A DNA stretch of 64,000 bases from Hymenobacter lapidiphilus (GTDB lineage: Bacteria > Bacteroidota > Bacteroidia > Cytophagales > Hymenobacteraceae). The translations under genes and the position numbers were made by a program. Position 1 is the stretch's first letter. Every line of letters begins with the position of its first letter. The stretch is from assembly GCF_003417065.2 (NCBI RefSeq), contig NZ_QVLT01000016.1:41150-105149 (forward strand). Reading direction: 5' to 3'. This document shows, one piece after another, positions 53,666 through 62,197 of this stretch. Under the pieces are notes generated by a model. It had not been told where the DNA came from. It made no database searches and saw only the letters and a program-made list of their open reading frames with translations.

Positions 53666-55600
53666 TTAGTTGATCCGCTGCAGGGCCACCTCGCGCACGG
53701 GCGAAATCACCAGCGGAACCTTCTCCACCTTCACCGAGCTGGTATCGAGGCCGAAGTACTTGTCTTCGGAGGCGATAAACTGCTTGATGTAGAAATAAGA
53801 CTGCATTACGAGCTTCTCCATGGTCGGGAAGTCGTTTTCGACCGAGAGGTACTTTTCCATCACCACGAAGCGGAAGTCGCCGGTGACCTGCTGCTTGCTG
53901 AGCGACTCGTAGCGCGAGGTGATGTCCACTTCCTTATTGCGCACCAGCTCCTCAATTACCTTGCGGAAGTACAGGTTGATTTTCTGCTCGACCCGGAAGC
54001 CCAGCCGGAACGTGATGCGGAAGGCGTCGTCGGGGGCCAGTTCGGTTACCTTGTACTCCATAGTATAAGGCTGGTCGGTGGTATCGACGTGCACAAACCA
54101 GTAGATGTCGGCCCGCTTGGGGCGCTTCTGGAAGATGGAGTAGATGATTTTGGCCTCGATTTCCGACGACCGCTCGGCCGATGTGAGGAACACGAGGTGG
54201 GTGGCGTATTTCGAGACGGACTCATCGGCGCTCAGCTCCTTGAGGGCTTCAATGTAGGGTTCAATTTTAACAAACTCGGTGAGGCGGCGCTTGATGTAAT
54301 AGGCCCGCAGCCACACGTACATCACGCCCACCAGTATCCCACCAATCAGCAGCGACACCCAGCCGCCGTGCGGGAACTTGATGAGGTTGGCCACCAGGAA
54401 AGAACCCTCAATGGTGCCGTACACCAGCACAAACAGCCCGATAACGGCCAGCGGCACCTTCTTCGAACGCAACCACACGCTCAGCAGAATCGTGGTCATG
54501 AGCATGGTGAGCGTAATGGCCAGCCCGTAAGCGGCTTCCATGTTTTCGGAGCGGCGGAAGTACAGCACCACTCCAATGCAGCCCAGCAGCAGCAGCCGGT
54601 TCATGCTCGGCACGAACAGCTGACCCTTCACGTCGGTGGGGTAGTTGAGCTTCACCTTGGGCCACATGTTGAGGCGGATGGCCTCGGCTACGAGCGTAAA
54701 CGAGCCCGTAATGAGGGCCTGCGAGGCAATAACGGCCGCCAGCGTGGCGATGCAGATGCCGATGAGCAAAAACCACTCGGGCATCAGCTCATAAAACGGG
54801 TTGCGGCCGTTGAGCTGCTGGCCCTGCTGCGACATCAGCCAGCCGCCCTGACCCAGGTAGTTGATTACCAGGCACGATTTGACGAATATCCAGCTGATGC
54901 GGATATTGCCCTTGCCGCAGTGGCCCAGGTCGGAGTACAGCGCTTCGGCCCCTGTCGTACACAGAAACACGGCGCCCAGCAGCCAGAACCCGCCGGGGTA
55001 GTTCACCAGCAGGTTGTAGGCGTAGTAGGGGTTGAAGGCTTTCAAGATTTCGGGATGGTGCAGTATCCCGTTTACGCCCAGGATGCCCAGCATAGCAAAC
55101 CACACGAACATAATGGGCCCGAACGCCTTGCCCACAATCTGGGTGCCGAAGCTCTGGAGCAGAAACAGCGCTGCAATAATGCCGATAACGATGGGCACCG
55201 TCGGGATGTCGGGATATATGGCTTCCAGCCCTTCGATGGCCGACGACACCGAAATGGGCGGCGTAATCACGCCATCGGCCAGCAGGGCCGCGCCCCCGAT
55301 AATGGCCACAGCTGAGAGCCAGGCCCCGCGCCGCCGCACCAAAGCGTAGAGCGAGAAAATGCCGCCCTCGCCGTTATTATCGGCATTGAGGGTGAGTAGC
55401 ACGTACTTAACGGTGGTCTGGAGCGTGAGCGTCCAGATGACGCAGGAGATGCCGCCATACACGAGCAGCGGGTCAATCTGGCCCGATACGATGGCCTTCA
55501 TTACGTAGAGCGGCGAGGTGCCGATGTCGCCGTAAATAATACCCAGGGCAATGAGCAAACCGGCCGTCGAGATGGCGGAATGCTGGTTTTTGGCATCCAT
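53666..55600 (-). CDS. kup: Potassium uptake protein Kup
   Basis: A 644-residue K+ (H+ symport) transporter of the inner membrane with about 12 hydrophobic segments over residues 12-430 and a long cytoplasmic C-terminus. Signature: GIIYGDIGTSPLYVMKAIV near the start; ADGVITPPISVSSAIEG; MFVWFAMLGILG. The length fits Kup. It has no operon partners. It is likely constitutive or osmotically regulated; the sequence does not show how. Confidence 0.95.
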   Translation of the reverse strand: MDAKNQHSAISTAGLLIALGIIYGDIGTSPLYVMKAIVSGQIDPLLVYGGISCVIWTLTLQTTVKYVLLTLNADNNGEGGIFSLYALVRRRGAWLSAVAIIGGAALLADGVITPPISVSSAIEGLEAIYPDIPTVPIVIGIIAALFLLQSFGTQIVGKAFGPIMFVWFAMLGILGVNGILHHPEILKAFNPYYAYNLLVNYPGGFWLLGAVFLCTTGAEALYSDLGHCGKGNIRISWIFVKSCLVINYLGQGGWLMSQQGQQLNGRNPFYELMPEWFLLIGICIATLAAVIASQALITGSFTLVAEAIRLNMWPKVKLNYPTDVKGQLFVPSMNRLLLLGCIGVVLYFRRSENMEAAYGLAITLTMLMTTILLSVWLRSKKVPLAVIGLFVLVYGTIEGSFLVANLIKFPHGGWVSLLIGGILVGVMYVWLRAYYIKRRLTEFVKIEPYIEALKELSADESVSKYATHLVFLTSAERSSEIEAKIIYSIFQKRPKRADIYWFVHVDTTDQPYTMEYKVTELAPDDAFRITFRLGFRVEQKINLYFRKVIEELVRNKEVDITSRYESLSKQQVTGDFRFVVMEKYLSVENDFPTMEKLVMQSYFYIKQFIASEDKYFGLDTSSVKVEKVPLVISPVREVALQRIN

Positions 55601-55726
55601 AAGGAAACTAGTAAAAAGAGTGCGAAAGCGAGAAGCGGGGCCGAAGGTAACAGGTTGCCCGTAATTGGCGGCGAGCCGGCTGTGGCGCAGCTATAAACCG
55701 GCCTTCTAGATGCGGCCGGGAGCGGT

Positions 55727-56461
55727 TCAGGCCGGCTTGTGGGCGTTAGGTGCGGCCTGTGCAGGAGCGGCGGTATCTTCAGGGCCGGGGGCAATTGGGG
55801 CCAGCCAGGTGGGCTGCTGCAACCAGTATCCGGCGGCAGTGGCCGTTTCGTGGTGGCGCTGCCCGGTGCGGCGGTTGGCCTCGCGGGCCAGCGCCTGCCA
55901 GCCGTTGGCCGGGCCACCAAGCGAAAAGTAGCGGGTTTGCCGGCCCGGCCGGTGCACCCGCCAGCGGTTGGTGCCACGCAGGCCCCAGGCTAGTAGCGCC
56001 AGGCCCAACCCGATACCCAGCGCCGCCGGAGCCGTTTTCAGCCAAAACTGCAGGTAGGCTGCCAGGAAGCCTAAAAAGATAAAACCGCCCAGCAACACGC
56101 CCAGCAGCCAGCGTACCGGCTGCAAATCCACGCCCTCCAACTCGCGCCAGCTAAATTGTTCGTTGTTCAACTCCAGCCCCTCATTGGTCAGCACCATTTG
56201 CCCGTCCTCGCTCCGTAGCGTGTCAAACGCTTCCGGCGGTGGGGGCGGCGGCAGCAGCGGCTCAACTGGCTCGGGAGCGGGCTCAAACCGGGCGGTCTGT
56301 TCCGGCTCGGTAGGGGGCGGGGTATCTGCTGGCAAGTCGGGCGGCTCCGGGCGGGACAAATTATTCTTAGAAATGCCCTCCGCAAAAGCCCCGCCGCTAC
56401 CCGTGCTGGTTCGCACCCAGTTGGGCGGAACATGACTCAGGGGTGGCAGCGGGGGTCGCAT
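55727..56461 (-). CDS. Unknown membrane protein with Pro-rich N-terminus
   Basis: A 244-residue protein. Residues 1-85 are Pro/Glu-rich (including PPPPPP), likely disordered and cytoplasmic; residues about 115-165 form two hydrophobic helices (WLLGVLLGGFIFLGFLAAYL), and the rest is Arg/Gly/Ala-rich. No family recognised. It lies between kup and the FKBP gene, all on the minus strand. Confidence 0.65.
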   Translation of the reverse strand: MRPPLPPLSHVPPNWVRTSTGSGGAFAEGISKNNLSRPEPPDLPADTPPPTEPEQTARFEPAPEPVEPLLPPPPPPEAFDTLRSEDGQMVLTNEGLELNNEQFSWRELEGVDLQPVRWLLGVLLGGFIFLGFLAAYLQFWLKTAPAALGIGLGLALLAWGLRGTNRWRVHRPGRQTRYFSLGGPANGWQALAREANRRTGQRHHETATAAGYWLQQPTWLAPIAPGPEDTAAPAQAAPNAHKPA

Positions 56462-56521
56462 AGGGGTGTTCGGTAAAAGTTTAGGATGGAATGGCGGTCT
56501 GGCCCTCCATCAGCACCACTA

Positions 56522-57163
56522 CTAATTCACCTTTACCAGCTCCACATCAAAGATGAGCGTGGTATCGGGGCCAATGTCGCGGCCGGCGCCGCGCTTGCCG
56601 TAAGCCAGGTCGGAGGGGATGTAGAGACGCCACTTCGAGCCCTCGGGCATCAACTGCAGGGCTTCTGTCCAGCCGGCAATTACCTGGTTTACGCCGAACG
56701 TGGCGGGCTGGCCGCGCTGGTACGAGCTGTCGAATACGGTGCCGTTGAGCAGCGTGCCGTGGTAGTGGGTGGTAACCGACGAGCCAGGGCCGGGCTTGGG
56801 GCCGCTGCCTTCGGTGATGACCTCATACTGCAGGCCGCTGGGCAGGGTGGTTACGCCGGCTTTATTGGCGTTTTCTTGCAGGAAGGCTTCGCCTTCGGCT
56901 TTGCTGTTACCCATATCGTTGGAGTTTTGGTTGTCGTCGTCGTTATCATCTTCTTCCATGCCGCCGCCAAGCTGCTCCTGCAGCTGCTGCATGGCGCTTT
57001 GCATCTGCTCGGGCGTGAGGCGGCTGGGTTCGTTGGTGAGGGCCTCCTTCATCGACTGGGCAAAAATATCGAGGTCGAGGTCGAGACCCTGCTGGGCGAA
57101 GTTGTTGGCCATGTCGCGGCCGATGATGTAGCTGATTTGCTCTTTCAAGCCATTCAATTCCAT
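56522..57163 (-). CDS. FKBP-type peptidyl-prolyl isomerase
   Basis: A 213-residue FKBP with an N-terminal dimerisation-like region (about 1-95, containing a poly-Asp/Asn EEDDNDDDNQN stretch) and the isomerase domain (about 110-213): HYHGTLLNGTVFDSSYQRGQP, GVNQVIAGWTEALQLMPEGS and IPSDLAYGKRGAG. Usually FkpA-like folding helpers are exported, but no signal peptide is seen here, so it is probably cytoplasmic. ATG 57163 is used because upstream translation adds only 24 non-homologous residues. Confidence 0.88.
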   Translation of the reverse strand: MELNGLKEQISYIIGRDMANNFAQQGLDLDLDIFAQSMKEALTNEPSRLTPEQMQSAMQQLQEQLGGGMEEDDNDDDNQNSNDMGNSKAEGEAFLQENANKAGVTTLPSGLQYEVITEGSGPKPGPGSSVTTHYHGTLLNGTVFDSSYQRGQPATFGVNQVIAGWTEALQLMPEGSKWRLYIPSDLAYGKRGAGRDIGPDTTLIFDVELVKVN

Positions 57164-57376
57164 AAAGCACTGATTTATGCTGATTTCGCGCTGCTGCCGC
57201 TGCCATTTTTGGGTAGCAGTCAGGGGTGAAATCAACAGGTGAGAAATAAAGTGCGCGGCCCCGCGCGGGCCGGCGCTAGTGTGAAGTACCGAAAACCGCC
57301 GCGAATGGATGTTGTTTTTTCCAGGCCCGCCGCTAAGGTGCTGACTATGAAGCCCGGTTTCTAAGGCCCAAAAACA

Positions 57377-57407
57377 CGCAAGCCCCGCCGGAGGGGCGAG
57401 GCTTGCG
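57377..57407 (-). terminator. Terminator of the 45-residue gene
   Basis: CGCAAGCCCCGCC pairs with GGCGAGGCTTGCG with one mismatch; on the minus strand it is followed by TGTTTTTGG. 24 nt after the stop of the small gene. Confidence 0.7.
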
Positions 57408-57430
57408 GTAAAAGAATAGACGGTGGAAGC

Positions 57431-57568
57431 TTAGCAGAAGTGCAGCTCTTCTTCGTCGCGTAGGTCGAAATGGAGGCTCAGGTCGCGCAATTGCGCGGCC
57501 AGAAAACGGTAGGAGCCGAAGCTGCCCAGCAGCAGCAGCGACGAAAAGGTGGCGGTGCTCTTTTTCAT
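57431..57568 (-). CDS. Candidate 45-residue protein with its own transcription unit
   Basis: Begins MKKSTATFSS, contains a hydrophobic stretch LLLLGSFGSYRFLAAQL, then an acidic end (LRDEEELHFC) with one C-terminal Cys. Flanked by an exact -7 box at 57609-57616, a perfect palindromic operator at 57589-57606 and a terminator at 57377-57407, all oriented to this strand. It could be a membrane-active or regulated peptide; function unknown. Codons resemble those of neighbours. Confidence 0.6.
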   Translation of the reverse strand: MKKSTATFSSLLLLGSFGSYRFLAAQLRDLSLHFDLRDEEELHFC

Positions 57569-57588
57569 GGTACTAGGGTTAGATAAGT

Positions 57589-57606
57589 GTCAATCAGCTG
57601 ATTGAC
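57589..57606. promoter_or_regulatory. Perfect 18-bp palindromic operator
   Basis: GTCAATCAGCTGATTGAC equals its own reverse complement and lies 2 nt downstream of the -7 box of the 45-residue gene, so a bound protein would block transcription start. The binding protein is unknown. Confidence 0.6.
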
Positions 57607-57608
57607 TG

Positions 57609-57616
57609 CAAAGATA
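57609..57616 (-). promoter_or_regulatory. -7 promoter box of the 45-residue gene
   Basis: The minus strand reads TATCTTTG, an exact TAnnTTTG. No perfect -33 box at 19 bp, but an AATTTAG run is close. Confidence 0.55.
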
Positions 57617-57850
57617 CTACACATGGATTGCTAAATTGTTATGCAAGCATAATAAATTTGTGGCGCCCTAATCGTGGGCAGTATTTCCCTCGGGTAATCA
57701 GGGTGCAGTTAATGCTGTATTATTTTTATATCTAATGGCTTGCCGAGTGGGTGTCAAGCTGTCGGAAAAATTATTTAGCGCGCTATATGGCTGGATTTTT
57801 CATCCCGATTGTTTACTTTCACGTCATCTCTTCAGTATAACATTTCACGG

Positions 57851-58408
57851 ATGAAATACCTGTTTACACTACTTCTATTCGCCACCGTACAATTGGCGCA
57901 TGCTCAGGCCAGCCTGCTGATCAACGGTGTTCGATTGGCTACGCAATTGGGGGTGATGGCTGCGCGCAGCAACAAGCACAAAGCGCCTCCCATGCCTCAC
58001 GTAGCGGCTACTGCGGAGGAGGCAGCGGCGGCAGCGGCCGCCGCTGCCGCTACGATACCGAATGTTGCGCCCATTCCACCCGCTTCAAACAGCGAGTTTG
58101 CTTACCATGGTCAGCGCATTGCGCGCCAGCGCACCGAGGCGAAAGACGTAAAGGGCAAAGGCATAACCGAAATCATGGCCCTGGAAGTAGTTCTGGAGCA
58201 AACCCACCAGGCGCTACTGGCTGACTCCATGCAGTCGTTTTTGCCCGCCGCCCAGCTCGATGTTATCCGCGCAGTAGCCCGCCGGGCGGCTGCGGCCCGC
58301 TACAACTGGAATTTTGCTCCCTACCAGCACGAGTTAGGATTCTACCAGTACGAGGAGGCTCGCCGTGCCGCCCTCGCACCCGCCCCGGCCACCAATTCGG
58401 GCCAGTAG
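57851..58408 (+). CDS. Secreted protein of unknown function
   Basis: A 185-residue exported protein: signal peptide from ATG 57851 (MKYLFTLLLFATVQLAHA), then an Ala/Pro-rich central part with an A-rich stretch (EEAAAAAAAAAA), and a helical C-terminal half (ITEIMALEVVLEQTHQ). No family recognised. A TTACTTTC near 57812 may be part of its promoter. Terminator at 58432. Confidence 0.65.
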   Translation: MKYLFTLLLFATVQLAHAQASLLINGVRLATQLGVMAARSNKHKAPPMPHVAATAEEAAAAAAAAAATIPNVAPIPPASNSEFAYHGQRIARQRTEAKDVKGKGITEIMALEVVLEQTHQALLADSMQSFLPAAQLDVIRAVARRAAAARYNWNFAPYQHELGFYQYEEARRAALAPAPATNSGQ

Positions 58409-58431
58409 AAAGCCGTTTTTATCACATGTTG

Positions 58432-58465
58432 AAGGCCCGCTTCTGAATAATCAGAAGCGGGCCTT
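58432..58465. terminator. Bidirectional terminator
   Basis: 15-bp perfect arms AAGGCCCGCTTCTGA and TCAGAAGCGGGCCTT with an ATAA loop between converging genes. Confidence 0.8.
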
Positions 58466-58503
58466 TAGCATCTGGGGCCGTGGCTTTCGGCAGTTGTCGG
58501 CGC

Positions 58504-59619
58504 TTACTCCACCGCCCGTACCTCCACCCGGCGGTTACGCTCGTCGGGGGCGGGGTGGAGGGGGCGGGTGTCGCCGTAGCCGATGGTGCTGATGCGGCCG
58601 GCCGCAATGCCGGCCCGGATTAGGTATTTCTGCACGGCGGTAGCGCGCTGCTCCGAGAGCAGCTGGTTTTTGGCCGATTCGCCGAGGCGGTCGGTGTGGC
58701 CAGCTACTTCAAGCCGCAGCCCGGGGTTGGTGCGCAGGGTGGCGGCCAGCTGGTTGAGGGCCGGGAAAGCCTTGGGCAGCAGCCGGGCCGTGCCCAGCCT
58801 GAAGAGCACCGTAGGCAATGCCGTGGGCGTAGCCGCCAGCCCCGGCCCCAGCGGCTGCTTCCGCACCGAGTCGGGCCGCGGGCGGGCCAGGGCCGGCCGC
58901 CGCAACAGCACCCGCAGCGGCTCCAGCGGTTCGGGTGGCACGGGGCGGATGGGTTCGGAGGGCACGGTGCCGCCGACGCGAATAGTGATGGGGACGCGGG
59001 CGCTCTGGGCGGTGGGATAGTAGCCCTGGGCCAGGTAGAAGGTAGTGGTCTGGCGCAGGCGGGTGCGGAAGCTGTTGCCGCTGGCCAGCGGCTGCTGCGC
59101 CTCTGCATCGGCGTACCATAGCACGTTGCGGCCCGATACGCGCAAAGTGGTTTCGGCCCCGGCCGGCACGGTGGCGGCCGATTTCAGCCGGACGCGGTAG
59201 AAGGTGAAGTTGCCGATGTCGCAGTCGCCGATGGGCTGGTAGGCGGCGCGGCCAGTGAGCTTCTCTTGGGCCGCATCGTAGCTGAAGCTGAGGGAACCGA
59301 AGCACCAGTAGCTGAATGGCGACTGGCCGGTTTCCTGCAGCTTGCGGCCGTGCTCTAGCCGCAGCCCGCCGGCCGTGCGCTGGCCCCGCACCTGAAACGT
59401 GACGTTGACATCGGCCCCGGCCCCGGCCTGCTGGTAGAGCACGCCCAGCAGGCTGCCGGATTTACTCTGCTGCAGACGCAGTTCGGCGGGCCAGTACTCG
59501 CCCCGCTCGCCGGGGTCGGTTTCTACTCCCTGCCAGCTACCCGACAACGACTGGGCACGGGCCGTAAGGGCGGCCGCCGACAGCAGTACAGGCAGCAGAA
59601 GCAGCTTCCAATTCATCAT
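58504..59619 (-). CDS. OmpA-family secreted protein
   Basis: A 371-residue exported protein (signal LLLLPVLLSAAALTARA). Residues about 25-160 are a beta-sandwich-like domain (SGSWQGVETDPGERGEYWPA); a Pro-rich linker leads to a C-terminal OmpA domain (about 265-371) with AGHTDRLGESAKNQLLSEQR and ERNRRVEVRAVE, which binds peptidoglycan. It probably ties an extracytoplasmic beta-domain to the wall. Confidence 0.88.
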   Translation of the reverse strand: MMNWKLLLLPVLLSAAALTARAQSLSGSWQGVETDPGERGEYWPAELRLQQSKSGSLLGVLYQQAGAGADVNVTFQVRGQRTAGGLRLEHGRKLQETGQSPFSYWCFGSLSFSYDAAQEKLTGRAAYQPIGDCDIGNFTFYRVRLKSAATVPAGAETTLRVSGRNVLWYADAEAQQPLASGNSFRTRLRQTTTFYLAQGYYPTAQSARVPITIRVGGTVPSEPIRPVPPEPLEPLRVLLRRPALARPRPDSVRKQPLGPGLAATPTALPTVLFRLGTARLLPKAFPALNQLAATLRTNPGLRLEVAGHTDRLGESAKNQLLSEQRATAVQKYLIRAGIAAGRISTIGYGDTRPLHPAPDERNRRVEVRAVE

Positions 59620-59748
59620 TCAGCCAACAAACAAACGCAAAGAGAGTTGCCGCTAAGACGACAGGACGCCGCTAAAAGGTTGCGTTTGAGGGGCTGAAAA
59701 CTGTGGAATGCGCGGAGGTGAGGGTTGGTTGGAAATGCGAAACAGAAC

Positions 59749-59857
59749 GTCATGCTGAGCGCAGTCGAAGCATCTCTACCGCTTCGTTGCAATAGCGTTC
59801 CAACAGCAAGGTTAGCATTGCGGCAGAGATGCTTCGACTCCAATCCGCTCAGCATGA
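59749..59857. repeat. Palindromic repeat (GTCATGCTGAGCG family)
   Basis: GTCATGCTGAGCGCAGTCGA and AGCATCTCTACCGC face GCAGAGATGCTTCGACTC and CGCTCAGCATGAC; loop about 40 nt. Family of 11381 and 48854. Between the OmpA gene and the PBP, both on the minus strand. Confidence 0.75.
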
Positions 59858-59901
59858 CATTCTTATTGCTGATTCATGCCAACCGCACTCCTGTACCCCG
59901 C

Positions 59902-61734
59902 TTAATAGCCGTTGCGGGCGCGGTGCTTGATGCGGGCTTCCCAGTTCTTACGCTTGGGCGCGATGGGGCCGCGTAGGTGCTTTTCCATTACCAGCACGGC
60001 GCAGGGGGCGGCGGCAGTGGCCCCGAAACCGGCGTTTTCGAGGTACACGGCCACGACTATTTTGGGGTTATCGGCGGGGGCGAAGCCGACGAAGGCAGCG
60101 TGGTCGTCGCCCTCGCTGTTCTCGACGGTGCCGGTTTTGCCGGCCACCGTAATGCCCACGTCGGCGAGGCTGGAGGTTTCGGCCGTGCCGCCGCGTTGCA
60201 TCACGCCGATCATGCCGGGCAGCAGGGCCGCGAAATTGGCGCTGTCGATGAGGGTGTAGCGCTTTTTGGTGAAGCGCGGGAGCGGCCCGTCGTCGCCGAT
60301 GCCGCGCACGAGGTGGGGCGGGTAGTACCAGCCGCGGTTGGCAATAATGGCCGTTATATTGGCCATCTGCAGGCCGGTTATATTGATTTCGCCCTGGCCC
60401 ACACTCAGCGAATAAATAGAGCGGTAGGTCCAGTTGCGGGTGCGGCGGGCCTTGTCGTAGTACGCGGGAGTGGGCAGGAAGCCGGGAGCCTCGCGCGGGA
60501 TATCGACGCCCAGTACCGAATCGAGGCCGAACGAGCGCACGTAGCGACGCCACTCGGCCAGGTTGGCGTGGCGGGCGGCCACGGTATCTCCGGCCAGACT
60601 GTCGGGTACGCGCTGGATGAGGTTGCGCATAGTCTGGTAGAAATAGGGGTTGCAACTGTACTTGAGGCCCATCGTGAGGCTGCTGGGGCGGGGATGGTAG
60701 TGCACGCACTTAATCAGCGTCTGGTCGCACTTGAAGCCGGTGCTGGGCTTGATGGCACCCAGCTGCAGGGCCACGGCGGCATTCACCAGCTTGAACACCG
60801 AGCCGGGCGGGTTGGCCAGCATGGCGGGCCGGTTGATGAGGGGCCGGTTCTCGTCGGAGAGCATCTCCGACCGCACCTTGGCCTGGTCGGGGGCCGTGAG
60901 GGTGGCCGGGTCGTACACCGGGCCCGACACGTAGGCCAGGATTTCGCCGGTTTTGGGGTCGAGGGCCACGAGGTAGCCCTTGCGGTTGCCCATGAGCTGT
61001 TCGGCGTAGGCCTGCAGCCTGGTATCGATGGTCAGGTGCAGGTCCTGGCCCTGGCGGAAGGCGGTATCGGTAGCCCAGCTGCCGCGGTTTTCACCCAGTG
61101 AATCGATGAGCGGGTGCAGGTAGCCGGGGCGGCCCGTTAGCAGGCCGTTGTAGTAGCCCTCGACGCCGCCGTTGCGGAGGCGGTAGTAACGGCCGCGCAC
61201 CGTGCGCTGGGCTTGGTTGAAAAACGCCTGGGCCTCGGCGGCCGGGTAGCCCAGCACCGCCGCGCCGGCGTTGGCGGTGTAGCGGCGGCCCGTCTGGGTG
61301 CTGAGCACCAGCGTCGGCCATTGCTTGCGGGCCTTGCGTACCCGCGCGGCTTCGGCCGCCGTCAGCCGTAGGTTCACAGGGTAGCCAGCCGGGGCGTTAT
61401 CGTAGGGGAGGGCGTTGGCGATGCGCTGCCTGATGGTGGTCGGACCCCAGCCCAGCAGCTTGGCCAGGGCCAGCGTATCGAGGGGGGCCTTGCGCGGCAG
61501 CTTCAGCAGGTGCAAGGTGCCGGTAGCTACCAGTACCGAATCGTTACGGTCGAGCAGGCGGCCGCGAACGAGCGAGTCGGCGCCCACCACCACGCGGCGC
61601 TGGGTGAAGGTTTCGGTGGGCTCCTGGACCTCCTGCGCAGCCACCTCGGTCGAAGGGGAGGAGCAGGCTGTCTGCCCGGTTAGCAGCAGCAGGAGCAGCA
61701 GAACCATCCTCCACTCATAGAAAACTATACGCAT
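59902..61734 (-). CDS. Penicillin-binding protein 2-like transpeptidase, lipoprotein
   Basis: A 610-residue peptidoglycan transpeptidase. Motifs: SxxK in PPGSVFKLVNA (about residue 312), SxN in YSCNPYF (about 360), KTG in VAGKTGTVEN (about 534). The N-terminal dimerisation domain includes RGRLLDRND. Unusually, the N-terminus TGQTACSSP is a lipobox, whereas typical PBP2 has a single uncleaved membrane helix, so this enzyme may be lipid-anchored. No rodA or mreBCD is adjacent. ATG 61734. Confidence 0.88.
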   Translation of the reverse strand: MRIVFYEWRMVLLLLLLLTGQTACSSPSTEVAAQEVQEPTETFTQRRVVVGADSLVRGRLLDRNDSVLVATGTLHLLKLPRKAPLDTLALAKLLGWGPTTIRQRIANALPYDNAPAGYPVNLRLTAAEAARVRKARKQWPTLVLSTQTGRRYTANAGAAVLGYPAAEAQAFFNQAQRTVRGRYYRLRNGGVEGYYNGLLTGRPGYLHPLIDSLGENRGSWATDTAFRQGQDLHLTIDTRLQAYAEQLMGNRKGYLVALDPKTGEILAYVSGPVYDPATLTAPDQAKVRSEMLSDENRPLINRPAMLANPPGSVFKLVNAAVALQLGAIKPSTGFKCDQTLIKCVHYHPRPSSLTMGLKYSCNPYFYQTMRNLIQRVPDSLAGDTVAARHANLAEWRRYVRSFGLDSVLGVDIPREAPGFLPTPAYYDKARRTRNWTYRSIYSLSVGQGEINITGLQMANITAIIANRGWYYPPHLVRGIGDDGPLPRFTKKRYTLIDSANFAALLPGMIGVMQRGGTAETSSLADVGITVAGKTGTVENSEGDDHAAFVGFAPADNPKIVVAVYLENAGFGATAAAPCAVLVMEKHLRGPIAPKRKNWEARIKHRARNGY

Positions 61735-62197
61735 GTGTCAAAGCTAGCCAATTGTCAGATTTGCCGCTTTGCACTTTCGATGGAATGCATGCTTCGCGCT
61801 ATGAATGAGCATGAAACAAAGTTCGGAACGTGAAGGCTGCTGATGCCAGCCAAAAGAAGAATGCGCGGGAAGTGTTTCGTTGCAGTTGGACGGTGTTTTG
61901 CTTTGGTCGGAAGGTGTTTCGCTTCCGTCGGGAAGTGTTTTCGATTGGTTGGAGGGTGTTTCGTTTTAGTTGGGGAGTGTTTCTGGTTGGTTGGAGGGTG
62001 TTTCGCTTCAGTCAGGAGGTGTTGCGCTTTAGGTGGGACGTGTTTTCGATTGATTAGGACCTGTTTCGCTTTAGCTGGAAGGGGTATTTAGCAGCATATA
62101 TAGCGAATTGTTATTGTGGAGCTTATTAAATACTTTGGCATTGATAAGCAGGTGCTTATCGCGCCGGGTAGAGCGGTTCTGCCATCTAGATAGGTAT
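61735..62197. other. Gene-free gap of about 460 bp
   Basis: Holds the 21-bp tandem repeat at 61872-62081 and AT-rich upstream sequence of the next gene. Two overlapping frames through the repeat are open, but only because the period is a multiple of three. Confidence 0.55.
61872..62081. repeat. Tandem repeat, ten 21-bp imperfect units
   Basis: Units begin GTGTTTCG, GTGTTTTG, GTGTTTTC or GTGTTTCT, end in variants of TTGGAAG or TTGGAGG, and are all exactly 21 bp; ten fit without a gap. In one frame this gives VFRFSWG-like heptads, in another CFALVGR-like heptads. Confidence 0.85.

Noticed and set aside
53600..55315. 571-codon open frame antisense to kup
   Set aside because: Kup is clear on the minus strand; this frame is low-complexity shadow sequence.
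61830..62091. Two overlapping short ORFs through the 21-bp repeat
   Set aside because: Both are open only because the repeat period is a multiple of three; no start signals or conservation can be shown.
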